DNA of 14,850 nucleotides from Deltaproteobacteria bacterium (GCA_005879255.1 VBKY01000133.1:1-14850); one strand, 5' to 3'; positions 1 through 8,003 are shown, counted from the stretch's first letter. Numbers and translations: made by a program. Notes: generated from the sequence alone by a model not told the origin.

Positions 1-1082
1 TGTTTGCATTGGCGCCGCTGACTTTGTCTTTGATTGCCTGGATCGGCGCGACGACCGCATTTTTCGCCGCGACCATCGCCCTGACGCAGCACGATATTAA
101 AAAAGTATTGGCCTATTCCACCGTGAGTCAGCTTGGATACATGTTCTTGGCGGTCGGGCTGGGTGCTTTCAGCGCGGCGATCTTTCATCTCTTTACCCAT
201 GCCTTTTTTAAAGCCTGTCTGTTCTTAGGCGCCGGCAGCGTAATTCACGCGCTGGATGGCGAACAGGACATGCGCAAAATGGGCGGGCTCAAAGCGCACA
301 TGCCTCGGACTTATTGGACTTACGTCGTTGCAACTTTGGCGATCGCGGGCGCGCCGTTCACCGCGGGGTTTTTCTCCAAGGATCTGATTCTGTGGCAGGC
401 GTTCAGTCACGGCTCGTTGATCCTGTGGGGCGTCGGCTTCGTCACCGCCGGCATGACCGCTTTTTACATGTTCCGCCAACTCTTCCTGGTTTTTCACGGC
501 GAGTGTCGCGCTGACGACCATGCCAAAGCCCATCTTCATGAGTCGCCGGCGGTGATGACCCTGCCGTTAGTCGTTCTCGCGATCGGTTCGATTTTTGCCG
601 GCTGGTTGGGCGCGCCGGAGTATCTCTGGGGTAGCCGCTGGGATCACTGGTTACAGCCGCTCTTTGGCGGAGCAGAAGCGCACCGGGGTTCGGTGACTGC
701 CGAAATCATGGTTACAGTGATCACGCTCGCCATCGTCAGCGTTGGCATCTACTTGGCCTATGTGAAGTATGGACGAACCGGCGCACACGTTGGCGCAAGT
801 GCCGGAGCGGGCGGCATGCTCTATCGTTTGTCGCTGAATAAATACTACGTCGATGAAATCTATGACGCTATTTTCGTGCGTCCGTTTACTGCGTGCTCGC
901 AGTTTTTCGCCGAATTTATCGATCCGCAGATAATCGATGGAACCGTCAACGGCGTCGCCGCCGCGGCGCGCGGCGCGAGCTCGATCTGGGTCGGTATCCA
1001 GACCGGCAACGTGCAGCATTATTTAGCGGCGTTTTTGGTCGGCGCGCTGGTGTTGCTCGCCTACTGTCTCGGTCAAGTATAA
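1..1082 (+). CDS. nuoL: NADH-quinone oxidoreductase subunit L (C-terminal part; 5' end outside window)
   Basis: Membrane subunit of respiratory complex I and distal antiporter-like proton channel. The reading frame is open from base 3 with no start, so roughly the first 270-280 residues of a ~610-640 residue protein lie upstream. Visible family landmarks in order are LTQHDIKKVLAYSTVSQLGY, the helix FHLFTHAFFKACLFL with the conserved His/His/Lys of the channel, and AGFFSKD with the distal-helix lysine. A hydrophilic loop follows, then the YVDEIYDAIFVRPF segment that precedes the long lateral helix typical of NuoL, and a final membrane segment ending GALVLLAYCLGQV. The sequence aligns end to end from memory with E. 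coli NuoL. nuoM begins 5 bp after the TAA stop, so the genes are cotranscribed. TTG at 9 is an internal codon, not the start. Confidence 0.96.
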   Translation, partial: FALAPLTLSLIAWIGATTAFFAATIALTQHDIKKVLAYSTVSQLGYMFLAVGLGAFSAAIFHLFTHAFFKACLFLGAGSVIHALDGEQDMRKMGGLKAHMPRTYWTYVVATLAIAGAPFTAGFFSKDLILWQAFSHGSLILWGVGFVTAGMTAFYMFRQLFLVFHGECRADDHAKAHLHESPAVMTLPLVVLAIGSIFAGWLGAPEYLWGSRWDHWLQPLFGGAEAHRGSVTAEIMVTVITLAIVSVGIYLAYVKYGRTGAHVGASAGAGGMLYRLSLNKYYVDEIYDAIFVRPFTACSQFFAEFIDPQIIDGTVNGVAAAARGASSIWVGIQTGNVQHYLAAFLVGALVLLAYCLGQV

Positions 1083-1087
1083 CCCCC

Positions 1088-2638
1088 ATGCCTGGAGTCG
1101 CCATCGGTAACTTGACCATTGTCCTTGCCATCCCTGTGATCGGCGCGGCGATGATCATGTTAACTCCCCGCCGGCAAACGGCGGCGCTCTTTTCACTGGC
1201 GTTGCTCGCGAGCGGGCTGGCGTTCGTCTGGTCGGTCATAGTCTTCAGCCTGTTCGACGGCATGAGCGGTGAGATGCAGTTCGTGGAACGTGTCCCGTGG
1301 ATGCCAGGCTTCGGCATCGAATACATTGTCGGCGTCGACGGCATCAGTATTTTCTTGGTCTTGCTCACGACGTTTCTCATGCCGATTGCCATCCTGGCCT
1401 CTTGGTCGGTGACCGAGAAGGTCAAAGAGTATCTGATTTTCATGCTGCTGCTCGAAACCGGCATGCTTGGTGCTTTCGTCGCGCTCGACCTCTTTCTCTT
1501 CTATGTCTTTTGGGAGGTCATGCTGGTGCCGATGTATTTTCTCATCGGCGTGTGGGGCGGCACGCGAAGAATTTACGCCGCGATCAAGTTCGTGATCTAC
1601 ACCATGGCTGGCAGCTTGCTCATGTTGGTCGCGATTATCTATTTGGCGGCGCGCCACGCCGAAGCGGAGCAGGCGCTGACCTTCGATCTGCTAAAGCTCT
1701 ATGACCTGCATCTTCCTCTCGACGAACAAGCATGGCTCTTTGCGGCTTTTGCCTTGTCCTTCGCGATCAAAGTACCTCTGTTTCCGTTTCACACCTGGCT
1801 CCCGGATGCCCATGTCGAGGCGCCCACCGCCGGCTCCGTGATACTTGCCGGCGTGCTGCTCAAACTGGGCACTTATGGTTTTCTCCGTTTTGCCATGCCG
1901 CTTTTTCCCGACGCGGCGCTGGCGGCGGCGCCCTACATCATGGCGCTGGCGGTGATCGGCATTATCTACGGCGCTGCGGTGGCGATGATGCAGAGCGATA
2001 TTAAGAAGCTGGTCGCCTATTCTTCAGTGAGCCATTTGGGTTTCGTCATGCTGGGTTTGTTCGCCTTTAACATGCAAGGAATTCAAGGCGCGGTTTATCA
2101 AATGCTGAATCATGGGCTGTCAACCGGCGCGCTGTTTCTTCTGGTCGGCATGATCTACGAGCGGCGACACACGCGGATGATTGACGCGTTCGGCGGACTG
2201 TGGAAACCGGTGCCGGTCTTCTCCGCCCTGCTTTTGGTCATTACTTTCTCGTCCATCGGTTTGCCGGGGTTGAACGGCTTTGTCGGTGAATTTCTGATTT
2301 TGCTCGGTGCCTTCGCCGTCGCGCCGCGCTGGACGGCGGTAGCCGCCACGGGCGTGATTCTCGGAGCCATTTACATGCTTTGGATGTATCGCCGGGTCAT
2401 CCTGGGTCCGTTAACCAATCCTGACAACGAGAAGCTTCAAGATCTCGGTGTTCGGGAACGAATCATTCTCGCGCCGATCCTCGCGTTGGTCGTTTTCATG
2501 GGGGTCTATCCGCAGCCGTTTTTGTATCGGATGCAGCCCGCCATCGACGTCACTCTGAAACGGATCATTGCCGTCACTCCTGCAGCCGTGAACCATCACC
2601 CGCAGGCAGTGTTGAAGAGTAAGAGCGATGGACGTTAA
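1088..2638 (+). CDS. nuoM: NADH-quinone oxidoreductase subunit M
   Basis: Complete 516-residue subunit of complex I, an antiporter-like proton-translocating membrane protein of the usual length. The ATG at 1088 is chosen because it gives the normal N-terminus (MPGVAIGNLTIVLAIPVIG); the frame is open further upstream but overlaps nuoL. Conserved charged residues of the proton path are present: E143 in FYVFWEVMLVP, K228 in AIKVPLFPFHTWLPDAH, K259 in VLLKLGTYG, H316 and H341 in the SHLGF and NHGLSTGALF helices, and E401 in NGFVGEF. These correspond to E. coli NuoM E144, K234, K265, H322, H348 and E407. The ribosome binding site is weak, so translation probably depends on coupling to nuoL. The last ~25 residues form a polar tail. 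The gene overlaps nuoN by 11 bp. Confidence 0.97.
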   Translation: MPGVAIGNLTIVLAIPVIGAAMIMLTPRRQTAALFSLALLASGLAFVWSVIVFSLFDGMSGEMQFVERVPWMPGFGIEYIVGVDGISIFLVLLTTFLMPIAILASWSVTEKVKEYLIFMLLLETGMLGAFVALDLFLFYVFWEVMLVPMYFLIGVWGGTRRIYAAIKFVIYTMAGSLLMLVAIIYLAARHAEAEQALTFDLLKLYDLHLPLDEQAWLFAAFALSFAIKVPLFPFHTWLPDAHVEAPTAGSVILAGVLLKLGTYGFLRFAMPLFPDAALAAAPYIMALAVIGIIYGAAVAMMQSDIKKLVAYSSVSHLGFVMLGLFAFNMQGIQGAVYQMLNHGLSTGALFLLVGMIYERRHTRMIDAFGGLWKPVPVFSALLLVITFSSIGLPGLNGFVGEFLILLGAFAVAPRWTAVAATGVILGAIYMLWMYRRVILGPLTNPDNEKLQDLGVRERIILAPILALVVFMGVYPQPFLYRMQPAIDVTLKRIIAVTPAAVNHHPQAVLKSKSDGR

Positions 2639-4070
2639 CTTCACACCGCTCCTGCCCACGGCGCAGCTGCTGGTGACGGCGCTGGTGGTGATGCTGCGCG
2701 ATCTCTTTATTGAAGAGCACGAGCCCAAGCGCATACTAGTGTTTTTGAGTTTGGTTGGTATTGGGCTGGCCGCCGGTGAGACTCTGGCTCTCTGGGGCGT
2801 ACAGGAAAGCGCCTTCCACGACAGCATTGTGCTCGATAACTTCGCGCACTACTTCGCGTTGATTTTCATGCTCGCTGCCGGGCTGACGATTCTCTCATCC
2901 ATCGACTACGTCCGGCAGGCGGGCATCCACGAGGGCGAATTTTACGCCCTGGTGCTCTTCGCCACGGTCGGCATGATGCTGATGGCGGCGGCAAACGATC
3001 TGATGGTTTTTTTTCTCGGATTGGAGACGATGTCGATCGCGGTTTATGTGCTGACCGGCATGTGGCGCACGAATAGCCGTTCGAGCGAAGCGGCGATGAA
3101 GTATTTTCTCATGGGCGCCTTTGCCACGGGATTTTTACTCTACGGCATTGCTTTGATTTACGGCGCCACGGGCTCGACGAATCTAGATCTTATTTCGGAT
3201 TACTTGGCCGAGCAGCCAAGTGAGTGGCCGCTTTATTTGATCGGCGGGGGATTTCTATTGCTCATTGGTTTCGCGTTTAAAGTCGGCGCGGTACCGTTTC
3301 ATTTTTGGGTGCCGGATGTCTACGAAGGCGCGCCGACACCGGTCACCGGTTTCATGTCCGTCGCCGTGAAAGCCGCGGCCTTTGCCGCCTGGGCGCGCAT
3401 CCTACTTCATAAGCTTTCCGCATTGGATAGCGACTGGCTGTTTCCTTTGTGGGTTATCACGATCGGGACCATGACGTTGGGTAATTTACTGGCCATCACT
3501 CAGTCCAGTGTCAAACGGATGCTTGCCTATTCGAGCATCGCTCACGCCGGATATCTGCTCATTGCCATCGTTGTCGGCGCAGAGTGGGGCGGCTTGCCAC
3601 TGCTCTTCTACGTTCTGACCTACAGTTTTATGACGATCGGCGCTTTTGCAGTGCTCAGTTGTCTATCGGAAGCCAACAACCAGCGCGAAAATTATCGCGA
3701 CTTCGCCGGGCTAGGATTCAAGCGGCCCTTTCTCGGATTGGCCATGTCACTGTTCATGTTGTCGCTTGCCGGGTTTCCGCCGCTTGGCGGCTTTGCCGGG
3801 AAGTTCTACGTCTTTCGCGCGGCAGTGCTTTCCGGTCACATCGGGCTGGCGATCATCGGCGTGCTCAACAGTTTGCTCTCGGTGATTTATTACTTGCGAG
3901 TGATCGTCGCGATGTACATGGAAGAGGGCGGCGCCGAAGGCAAAAGCTTTCGACAGGCTACAGCCGTTTATGTCGCCATCGCGGTGGCGGTTATTGGGAC
4001 TCTTTATCTCGGCATCCTGCCGGCTTCTGCCTTGAATTGGAGTCGAATCGCGTTTGCGTCACTGGAGTGA
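2628..4070 (+). CDS. nuoN: NADH-quinone oxidoreductase subunit N
   Basis: Complete 480-residue complex I subunit, the third antiporter-like module and usually the last gene of nuo operons, as here. Landmarks are E133 in FFLGLETMSIAVYVL, K158 in AAMKYFLMGAF, K218 in FKVGAVPFHFWVPDVYEGAP and K248 in SVAVKAAAF, all matching key residues of E. coli NuoN. These are followed by KRMLAYSSIAHAGYLLI and the LAGFPPLGGFAGKFYVF helix. ATG 2628 lies inside the end of nuoM (11-bp overlap), which implies translational coupling; the preceding purine run (gaagagtaagag) is a weak Shine-Dalgarno. An inverted repeat starts 20 bp after the stop and no further nuo gene follows. Confidence 0.97.
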   Translation: MDVNFTPLLPTAQLLVTALVVMLRDLFIEEHEPKRILVFLSLVGIGLAAGETLALWGVQESAFHDSIVLDNFAHYFALIFMLAAGLTILSSIDYVRQAGIHEGEFYALVLFATVGMMLMAAANDLMVFFLGLETMSIAVYVLTGMWRTNSRSSEAAMKYFLMGAFATGFLLYGIALIYGATGSTNLDLISDYLAEQPSEWPLYLIGGGFLLLIGFAFKVGAVPFHFWVPDVYEGAPTPVTGFMSVAVKAAAFAAWARILLHKLSALDSDWLFPLWVITIGTMTLGNLLAITQSSVKRMLAYSSIAHAGYLLIAIVVGAEWGGLPLLFYVLTYSFMTIGAFAVLSCLSEANNQRENYRDFAGLGFKRPFLGLAMSLFMLSLAGFPPLGGFAGKFYVFRAAVLSGHIGLAIIGVLNSLLSVIYYLRVIVAMYMEEGGAEGKSFRQATAVYVAIAVAVIGTLYLGILPASALNWSRIAFASLE

Positions 4071-4090
4071 GAACTCTCGCCGGGAATATT

Positions 4091-4117
4091 TAGGGTCGGG
4101 TTTGAAACCCGCCCCTA
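4091..4117. repeat. REP-like inverted repeat between convergent genes
   Basis: Arms 4091-4103 and 4105-4117 are complementary at 12 of 13 positions (TAGGGTCGGGTTT against AAACCCGCCCCTA) around a single base. The one mismatch is a T where a G would complete a GGGGCGGGTTT arm. It sits between the end of nuoN and the end of the convergent minus-strand gene and has no T-run on either side. It could act as a bidirectional RNA hairpin ending or protecting the nuo transcript. Palindromes of this GGGGCGGGTTT-AAACCCGCCCC type recur between genes in several environmental bacteria (recollection, not checked), so it may be one copy of a dispersed repeat. Confidence 0.7.
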
Positions 4118-4177
4118 CCTGCGACCTGCATACTTCGTGGTGAGAAAATCATCTATCGACTTCGAGCCGACAGGATG

Positions 4178-5014
4178 TCAGTTAGGTTTGGTGAAAAAGC
4201 CGATGGCTACCGGCACTTCTGACGTGCCGGACACCCATTCTTCAAACTTTCCTGCCTTCACATAGAGCTGCGCCGAACCGCCGCCGTCCAGGTTCAGCAA
4301 ATCCAGCGTGTTCAATTGCCACTTCATGCCGGTAAACAACTCTTGCAGTTCGGTAAAGTTCAAACCGCCGAGAATCGCGTCGGTGACGCCGATGATGACC
4401 CGTCCTTCCTTGTCGATACCAATGACACTTCGGCGCGCGTAACGCGCCAAGCCATTCATGCCCTCGATTGCAGCACTTCGATTCAACAACAACGGCCCGG
4501 TCTGCAGAGCTTCGCTTGTTTGTGCCGGCTGAAAATTATCGCGATGGACCACGAACGGCGCGGCGTCCCGCACGCCAAATATCCCAGTGTAAAGGGCGTG
4601 TTTTGAAATGGCGGGGTTAATCTCTTTTTCCGCGGTTTTTAGATAAGCCAGCGGCCGGCCCTTTTCATCGAAGTAGTTGGCATTGATCGCGGCAATCGCG
4701 CCAGTTTTCTCGGCGAACGTTTTGGCGCTTGCTCCCTTGAGTTGAAATTGTCCGCTGTAAAGCACGCGAGGGAGAACCCATTGGATGTCGAAACGAAGTA
4801 GCTTCAGATCGAGCGTCTGGCTTGGCTCGGTGCGTTCCAAGGCGATCTGACGAAACTCGACGCCTTTTTGAACTGTCTTCCAACTCCCCGAATCCGCTAC
4901 CGTGAGTGTCGTCGCGACTTTTAACTTCTGCTGCGCCTGAGAAGCAAACGACACGACTGAACATAATAGAAAGAGGTAAATTAATCTCGCCGATAGCGGG
5001 CGCGGCTTTGCCAT
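4178..5014 (-). CDS. Exported phosphodiester glycosidase (NAGPA/DUF2233) family protein
   Basis: 278 residues from the ATG at 5014. A longer GTG frame from 5056 exists, but 5014 places a normal signal peptide at the N-terminus: Lys/Arg, then LIYLFLLCSVVSF, with likely cleavage after ASQA near residue 27. No lipobox is seen, so the protein is predicted to be periplasmic or secreted. The mature part has the family pattern: AAINANYFDEKGRPLAYL (108-125), ALQTGPLLL (169-177), RSVIGIDKEGRVIIGV (195-210) and the signature LNLDGGGSAQLYV (240-252). The family includes the mammalian enzyme that uncovers mannose-6-phosphate and bacterial proteins linked to exopolysaccharide or cell-wall glycan turnover. 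The substrate here cannot be predicted. It is convergent with nuoN and divergent from the small lipoprotein gene at 5135. Confidence 0.85.
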   Translation of the reverse strand: MAKPRPLSARLIYLFLLCSVVSFASQAQQKLKVATTLTVADSGSWKTVQKGVEFRQIALERTEPSQTLDLKLLRFDIQWVLPRVLYSGQFQLKGASAKTFAEKTGAIAAINANYFDEKGRPLAYLKTAEKEINPAISKHALYTGIFGVRDAAPFVVHRDNFQPAQTSEALQTGPLLLNRSAAIEGMNGLARYARRSVIGIDKEGRVIIGVTDAILGGLNFTELQELFTGMKWQLNTLDLLNLDGGGSAQLYVKAGKFEEWVSGTSEVPVAIGFFTKPN

Positions 5015-5134
5015 ATCTGCGGTTAAGATAACAAATGGCAGTGAAAAGGAAAGCACACTTGATAAATGGGTTGCTTATTCGCGCCTGTTCCTGCTAACTA
5101 AACCTAATTACGAAAACGTCAGGGGGAGGAAGGC

Positions 5135-5350
5135 ATGAAGCAGCTGATTCGGATGATGGTTATTGCTGGAATGATCGCCGGGATTTCAGCTTGCGGCGAC
5201 AAGAAAGATTCAGCGGAGCGGGAGCAGCAGGCGCAAAAGGCGATGCAGGAAGGCATGCAAAAAGAGAAAGCAATGATGGAAGGCATGCAAAAGGGCGTTG
5301 AGAATATCGAAAAGAAAATGACGGAGCAAAAGGAAGAAACCAAGAAGTAG
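5135..5350 (+). CDS. Small lipoprotein with duplicated Met/Lys/Glu-rich decapeptide
   Basis: 71-residue protein with a clear lipoprotein signal: MKQLIRMM, hydrophobic segment, then lipobox ISAC with the lipidated Cys at residue 20. The mature part (about 51 residues) is extremely polar and charged with no Trp or Pro, and is very likely a single helix or coiled coil. Residues ~37-56 are two tandem copies of a ten-residue unit (AMQEGMQKEK then AMMEGMQKGV). The start is fixed by a strong GGGGGAGGA ribosome binding site ending 4 bases before ATG 5135. No family recognised. By analogy with Lpp-like or small envelope-stress lipoproteins it may be a structural envelope peptide, but that is only inference. 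It stands alone: genes on both sides are on the minus strand. Confidence 0.8.
   Translation: MKQLIRMMVIAGMIAGISACGDKKDSAEREQQAQKAMQEGMQKEKAMMEGMQKGVENIEKKMTEQKEETKK
5248..5292 (+). repeat. 15-bp direct repeat inside small lipoprotein gene
   Basis: The 15-mer GGAAGGCATGCAAAA occurs at 5248-5262 and again at 5278-5292, exactly 30 bp (ten codons) apart. It is the core of a tandem duplication of a decapeptide, and identity over 15 bases suggests a fairly recent duplication or slippage event. Confidence 0.85.
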
Positions 5351-5403
5351 GGCTGTCTGTCCAGATGTTTGCGGCGCGTGACTTAGGTGTGGGATTGGTT
5401 CAC

Positions 5404-5757
5404 TTACGAGCGCGGCTTGATCTCGAAGACCACTCGATCCATATCGCGCGGCGACGCGCGCGACGTTAGAATTTCTGTGCGCAGGTCGTCATCGGTGACC
5501 CGCGTAGCGATGCATGCGACGGTCTCGCCTTTCACCTTCATCTCTACCGCGGGATTTTTGAGCATGTTCTGGCACCAGTGCTTCCCTTGCACTCTGCTTG
5601 AAGACGCATAGAACCGGCCCCGATAGTAAACGAAGCGGAGTTCCACCGTGCGAGGCTGGCCGGTTTTTCGCCCGATCGTGGTTAAATGCGCGACCACGCT
5701 CGATCCTTCCTTTAAATTCATGGGCGTGAATATAGGATGTGGTTTGAGGCGAGACAA
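5404..5757 (-). CDS. Deazaflavin (F420)-dependent nitroreductase/quinone reductase-like protein
   Basis: 117 residues if started at TTG 5757, which has AAGGAGAG about 9-11 bases upstream. An internal ATG at 5721 (105 residues) lacks a Shine-Dalgarno but is possible. The core HLTTIGRKTGQPRTVELRFVYYRGRFYASSS (24-54) followed by WCQNMLKNPAVEMKVKGETV (61-80) and a TDDD segment is the pattern of the PF04075/split-barrel flavin or F420 binding family: TTxGRKTGxPR near the cofactor phosphate, a W..N...NP.V..... strand, then a short acidic tail. Members reduce quinones or nitro compounds using F420H2, and some bind FMN or heme instead. Whether this organism makes F420 cannot be seen here. Convergent with the small lipoprotein gene and divergent from the dienelactone hydrolase gene (98 bp apart). 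Confidence 0.75.
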   Translation of the reverse strand: MSRLKPHPIFTPMNLKEGSSVVAHLTTIGRKTGQPRTVELRFVYYRGRFYASSSRVQGKHWCQNMLKNPAVEMKVKGETVACIATRVTDDDLRTEILTSRASPRDMDRVVFEIKPRS

Positions 5758-5855
5758 GCGGTTTCGCTCTCCTTGACTCCGCTGGCCGCGGATGGATAAG
5801 CTTGGCGACGTTTGAACGCGACTAGCAATGATTTAAACATTCCCGGGAGGAATAG

Positions 5856-6680
5856 ATGGCTGCGACGCAATCGAATGGGATTATGCCAACGATGATCAAA
5901 TACAGCAGCGGCATCAGCGCCGTGCGTGCTTTCCCGAAAGCCAAAGACAAACGGCCTGCGGTCATTATTCTCCACGAGCGTTACGGCATTGACCAACATA
6001 CGAAAGCTTTGACCGTGAAGTTGGCTCAAGCCGGTTTCGTTGGCCTGGCGCCGGATTTATTTCACCGTTTCAACGGCGACCGCAAGGTGGTTCTACGTGG
6101 CGAACAAAGAGTCGATCTCACCGATGACGGCGCGCTCGAGGATCTCAATGCGGCGGTGGAATATCTAAAGAAACTTAAAAATGTCGACGCCGCGCGCATC
6201 GGCATCATCGGCGTCTGTCAGACCGGTCGCCAGCCGGTCTTGGTCGCCGCGAAGCGAAGCGACGTCGCCGGCGCCATCGTTCTTTACGGTGCCATAGGGG
6301 GCAAGGAATGGCTGAGCAACGATCTTCGCCCTACTCCCGTTGAGGAGCTGATCTCCCAAGTTACTTGTCCCGTGTTAGGCGTCTTTGGCGAGGCCGATCA
6401 TATCATTTCCGTCGACGACGTTGTGCGCTTTCGTAATTGTCTCGAAAGACAGAAAAAGAACTGCCACATCCGCGTCTATCCTGACGCGCCCCACGGTTGG
6501 CTCAACGACACCATGCCGGGACGCTATCGCAGAGAGGCGGCGAAGAATGCTTGGAATTTAATGATGGCCTTCCTAAAAAAATGCTTCACCGGCGGTTGGA
6601 GCAAAGAGAGAATTGTCTGTAAGTACGAAAGCGATTATTCGATCAAATATGATTTCTCAAAGAATGTTCGCCTGGAATAA
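5856..6680 (+). CDS. Dienelactone hydrolase family protein
   Basis: 274-residue alpha/beta hydrolase resembling carboxymethylenebutenolidase. The Cys-Asp-His triad can be placed: C121 in IGVCQTGRQ, D181 in FGEADHI and H213 in APHGW. E41 in HERYG matches the conserved Glu that activates the cysteine in Pseudomonas ClcD. The nucleophile elbow reads G-V-C-Q-T-G rather than the usual G-F-C-x-G-G. A C-terminal extension of ~30 residues beyond the core ends in ESDYSIKYDFSKNVRLE. Start ATG 5856 has GGGAGG five bases upstream. The substrate-binding protein gene begins within ~10-16 bp of the stop, so the two look cotranscribed. No signal peptide: cytoplasmic. The true substrate (dienelactone, another lactone or ester) is not determined. 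Confidence 0.88.
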   Translation: MAATQSNGIMPTMIKYSSGISAVRAFPKAKDKRPAVIILHERYGIDQHTKALTVKLAQAGFVGLAPDLFHRFNGDRKVVLRGEQRVDLTDDGALEDLNAAVEYLKKLKNVDAARIGIIGVCQTGRQPVLVAAKRSDVAGAIVLYGAIGGKEWLSNDLRPTPVEELISQVTCPVLGVFGEADHIISVDDVVRFRNCLERQKKNCHIRVYPDAPHGWLNDTMPGRYRREAAKNAWNLMMAFLKKCFTGGWSKERIVCKYESDYSIKYDFSKNVRLE

Positions 6681-6696
6681 GGTAGCCGCGGTGAAA

Positions 6697-7625
6697 ATGA
6701 AAAGAATCATTTTTCGACTTGGGTTAGTTTGGTGCAGCGGTTTCACGCTTGCGATGTTGCTGCTCGGATTGCCGGCGCCGCTTTACGCTGAGCGCATCAC
6801 CATCGCGACGCCGAGCCGTGGCCTATTCGAATTTCCCGTGGTCGTCGCCATGTCGACAAAATTCAAATGCAGCCGGCGATCGGAGTCAAAGCGTTGATCT
6901 CCGGCGACGTCGATTATCTGCTCGCGTGGGGATCGGCGCTCCGCGCCGCGGTCACGGGTGTGCCGATCAAAGCTGTGGTGGGCCTTGCCGGGCGACCTCT
7001 TCACGTATTGATCGCCAGGCCTGAAATCAAGACGCCCAAGGATCTCAAAGGCAAAGTGATCGGCGTAGATTCGGTTGCCGGAACAGTAGACTATTTGTCG
7101 CGAGTGGCTGTACGCCACTTCGGCTTCGAGCCTGAAAAAGATGTTAAGATCATCGTTACGGGAGAAAGTCCGACACGCCTGGCGGCGTTGCGCGCCGGCT
7201 CTATCGATGCGACACCGATCGACGTGGCCTTCGCCGTCAAAGCGGAAGACGAGGGCTTTCGCCGGCTGGTCTACTTAGGGGATCTCATCGAACTGCCGCT
7301 GTCAGGCATTGCGGTGACGGACCAGAAGCTGCAAACACAACGGGAACAGGTGAGGAAAGTCGTCCGTGCCAGCGTGCGCGGCACGCGCTTCATGAAGCAG
7401 AATCGCGCCGAGACGATACAAATGCTTTCCGACTATCTCAAGATCACCCCAGCCCAGGCCGCCAAAGCCTACGACGCATCGATCAATTCGTTCACCGACG
7501 ACGGTATTATCTCCGACAAAGGAGTTCAGCTGGACGTGCAACTCACGAAAGAGCGGCTGAAGCTCACGAAAGACATTCCGCTGAGCCAGCTGGTAGATTG
7601 GAGTTTGGTGAAGGAGATAAAGTAA
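6697..7625 (+). pseudogene. NMT1/SsuA-like ABC transporter substrate-binding protein, disrupted by an internal frameshifting deletion
   Basis: The first part (6697 or GTG 6691 to about 6852) encodes a signal peptide, MKRIIFRLGLVW then LAMLLLGLPAPLYA, and the first strand ERITIATPSRGLFEFPVVVAM. The frame then runs into unrelated sequence and stops at 6897. The homologous continuation is in another frame from about 6852, reading VDKIQMQPAIGVKALISGDVDYLLAW and onward for 250 residues to 7625, with motifs typical of NMT1-like binding proteins: TPKDLKGKVIGV, ESPTRLAALRAGSIDATPID and the C-terminal YDASINSFTDDGIISDKG region. The segment usually found between, a KGFF.EEGL-like stretch of about ten residues, is missing. 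The downstream ATG 6867 has no ribosome binding site and would give a protein without a signal peptide. The gene follows the dienelactone hydrolase gene closely. Confidence 0.82.
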
Positions 7626-7688
7626 ATACGGTCGACGAGGCGGTAGCGACTACTGTCAAGCATATCGGCACCTGCACGTAACTTTCGG

Positions 7689-7699
7689 CATCGACGATG
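7689..7699. promoter_or_regulatory. Short palindrome before the toxin gene, possible operator
   Basis: CATCGACGATG is a perfect 11-bp palindrome centred on A7694, ending 10 bp before the toxin ATG. Toxin-antitoxin operons are commonly repressed by the antitoxin or complex at such sites. The site is short and may be coincidental. Confidence 0.3.
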
Positions 7700-7709
7700 A
7701 TAGCTTCTG

Positions 7710-8003
7710 ATGTTCGAAATCAAATACACCTCGGACGCGATCGATGATTTGAAATCGTTCAGGAAATCCGAACAGCGATCCATCTTTGACCAGATCACTG
7801 AGCAACTTTCGTACGAACCGATGACAGACACCCGCAATCGGAAGAAGCTAAGGCCGAATGACGTATCCGAATATGAGCTGCGAATCAGCAAATTTCGTGT
7901 TTTTTATGACGTTGATGAAGAAGCGAAAACGGTTAAAATTGAAGCCGTGGGTTACAAGGAAGGTAACCGTTTGTTCATACGGGGCAAGGAGTATGCTTTA
8001 TGA
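7710..8003 (+). CDS. RelE/ParE-superfamily toxin of a type II toxin-antitoxin pair
   Basis: 97 residues, normal for this superfamily. The N-terminal helical hairpin (MFEIKYTSDAIDDLKSFRKSEQRSI) is followed by the sheet with KKLRPNDVSEYELRISKFRVFYDVDEE and KIEAVGYKEGNRLFIRGKEYAL, characteristic of RelE/ParE toxins in which basic residues of the ELR..KFRVFYD strand contact RNA or the target. RelE relatives cleave ribosome-bound mRNA and ParE relatives poison gyrase; the sequence alone does not decide which. ATG 7710 lacks a clear Shine-Dalgarno. The stop overlaps the antitoxin start as ATGA at 8000-8003, so the toxin comes first, the reverse of classical relBE. Codon use is more AT-rich than in neighbouring genes, suggesting acquisition. 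Confidence 0.85.
   Translation: MFEIKYTSDAIDDLKSFRKSEQRSIFDQITEQLSYEPMTDTRNRKKLRPNDVSEYELRISKFRVFYDVDEEAKTVKIEAVGYKEGNRLFIRGKEYAL

Noticed and set aside
893..1087. Upstream extension of the nuoM frame into nuoL
   Set aside because: The added ~65 residues are Arg-rich and out-of-frame nuoL sequence; ATG 1088 gives the standard NuoM N-terminus and length.
7302..7541. Antisense frame within the substrate-binding protein remnant
   Set aside because: Shadow of the coding frame; no ribosome binding site and the plus-strand frame clearly matches a family.
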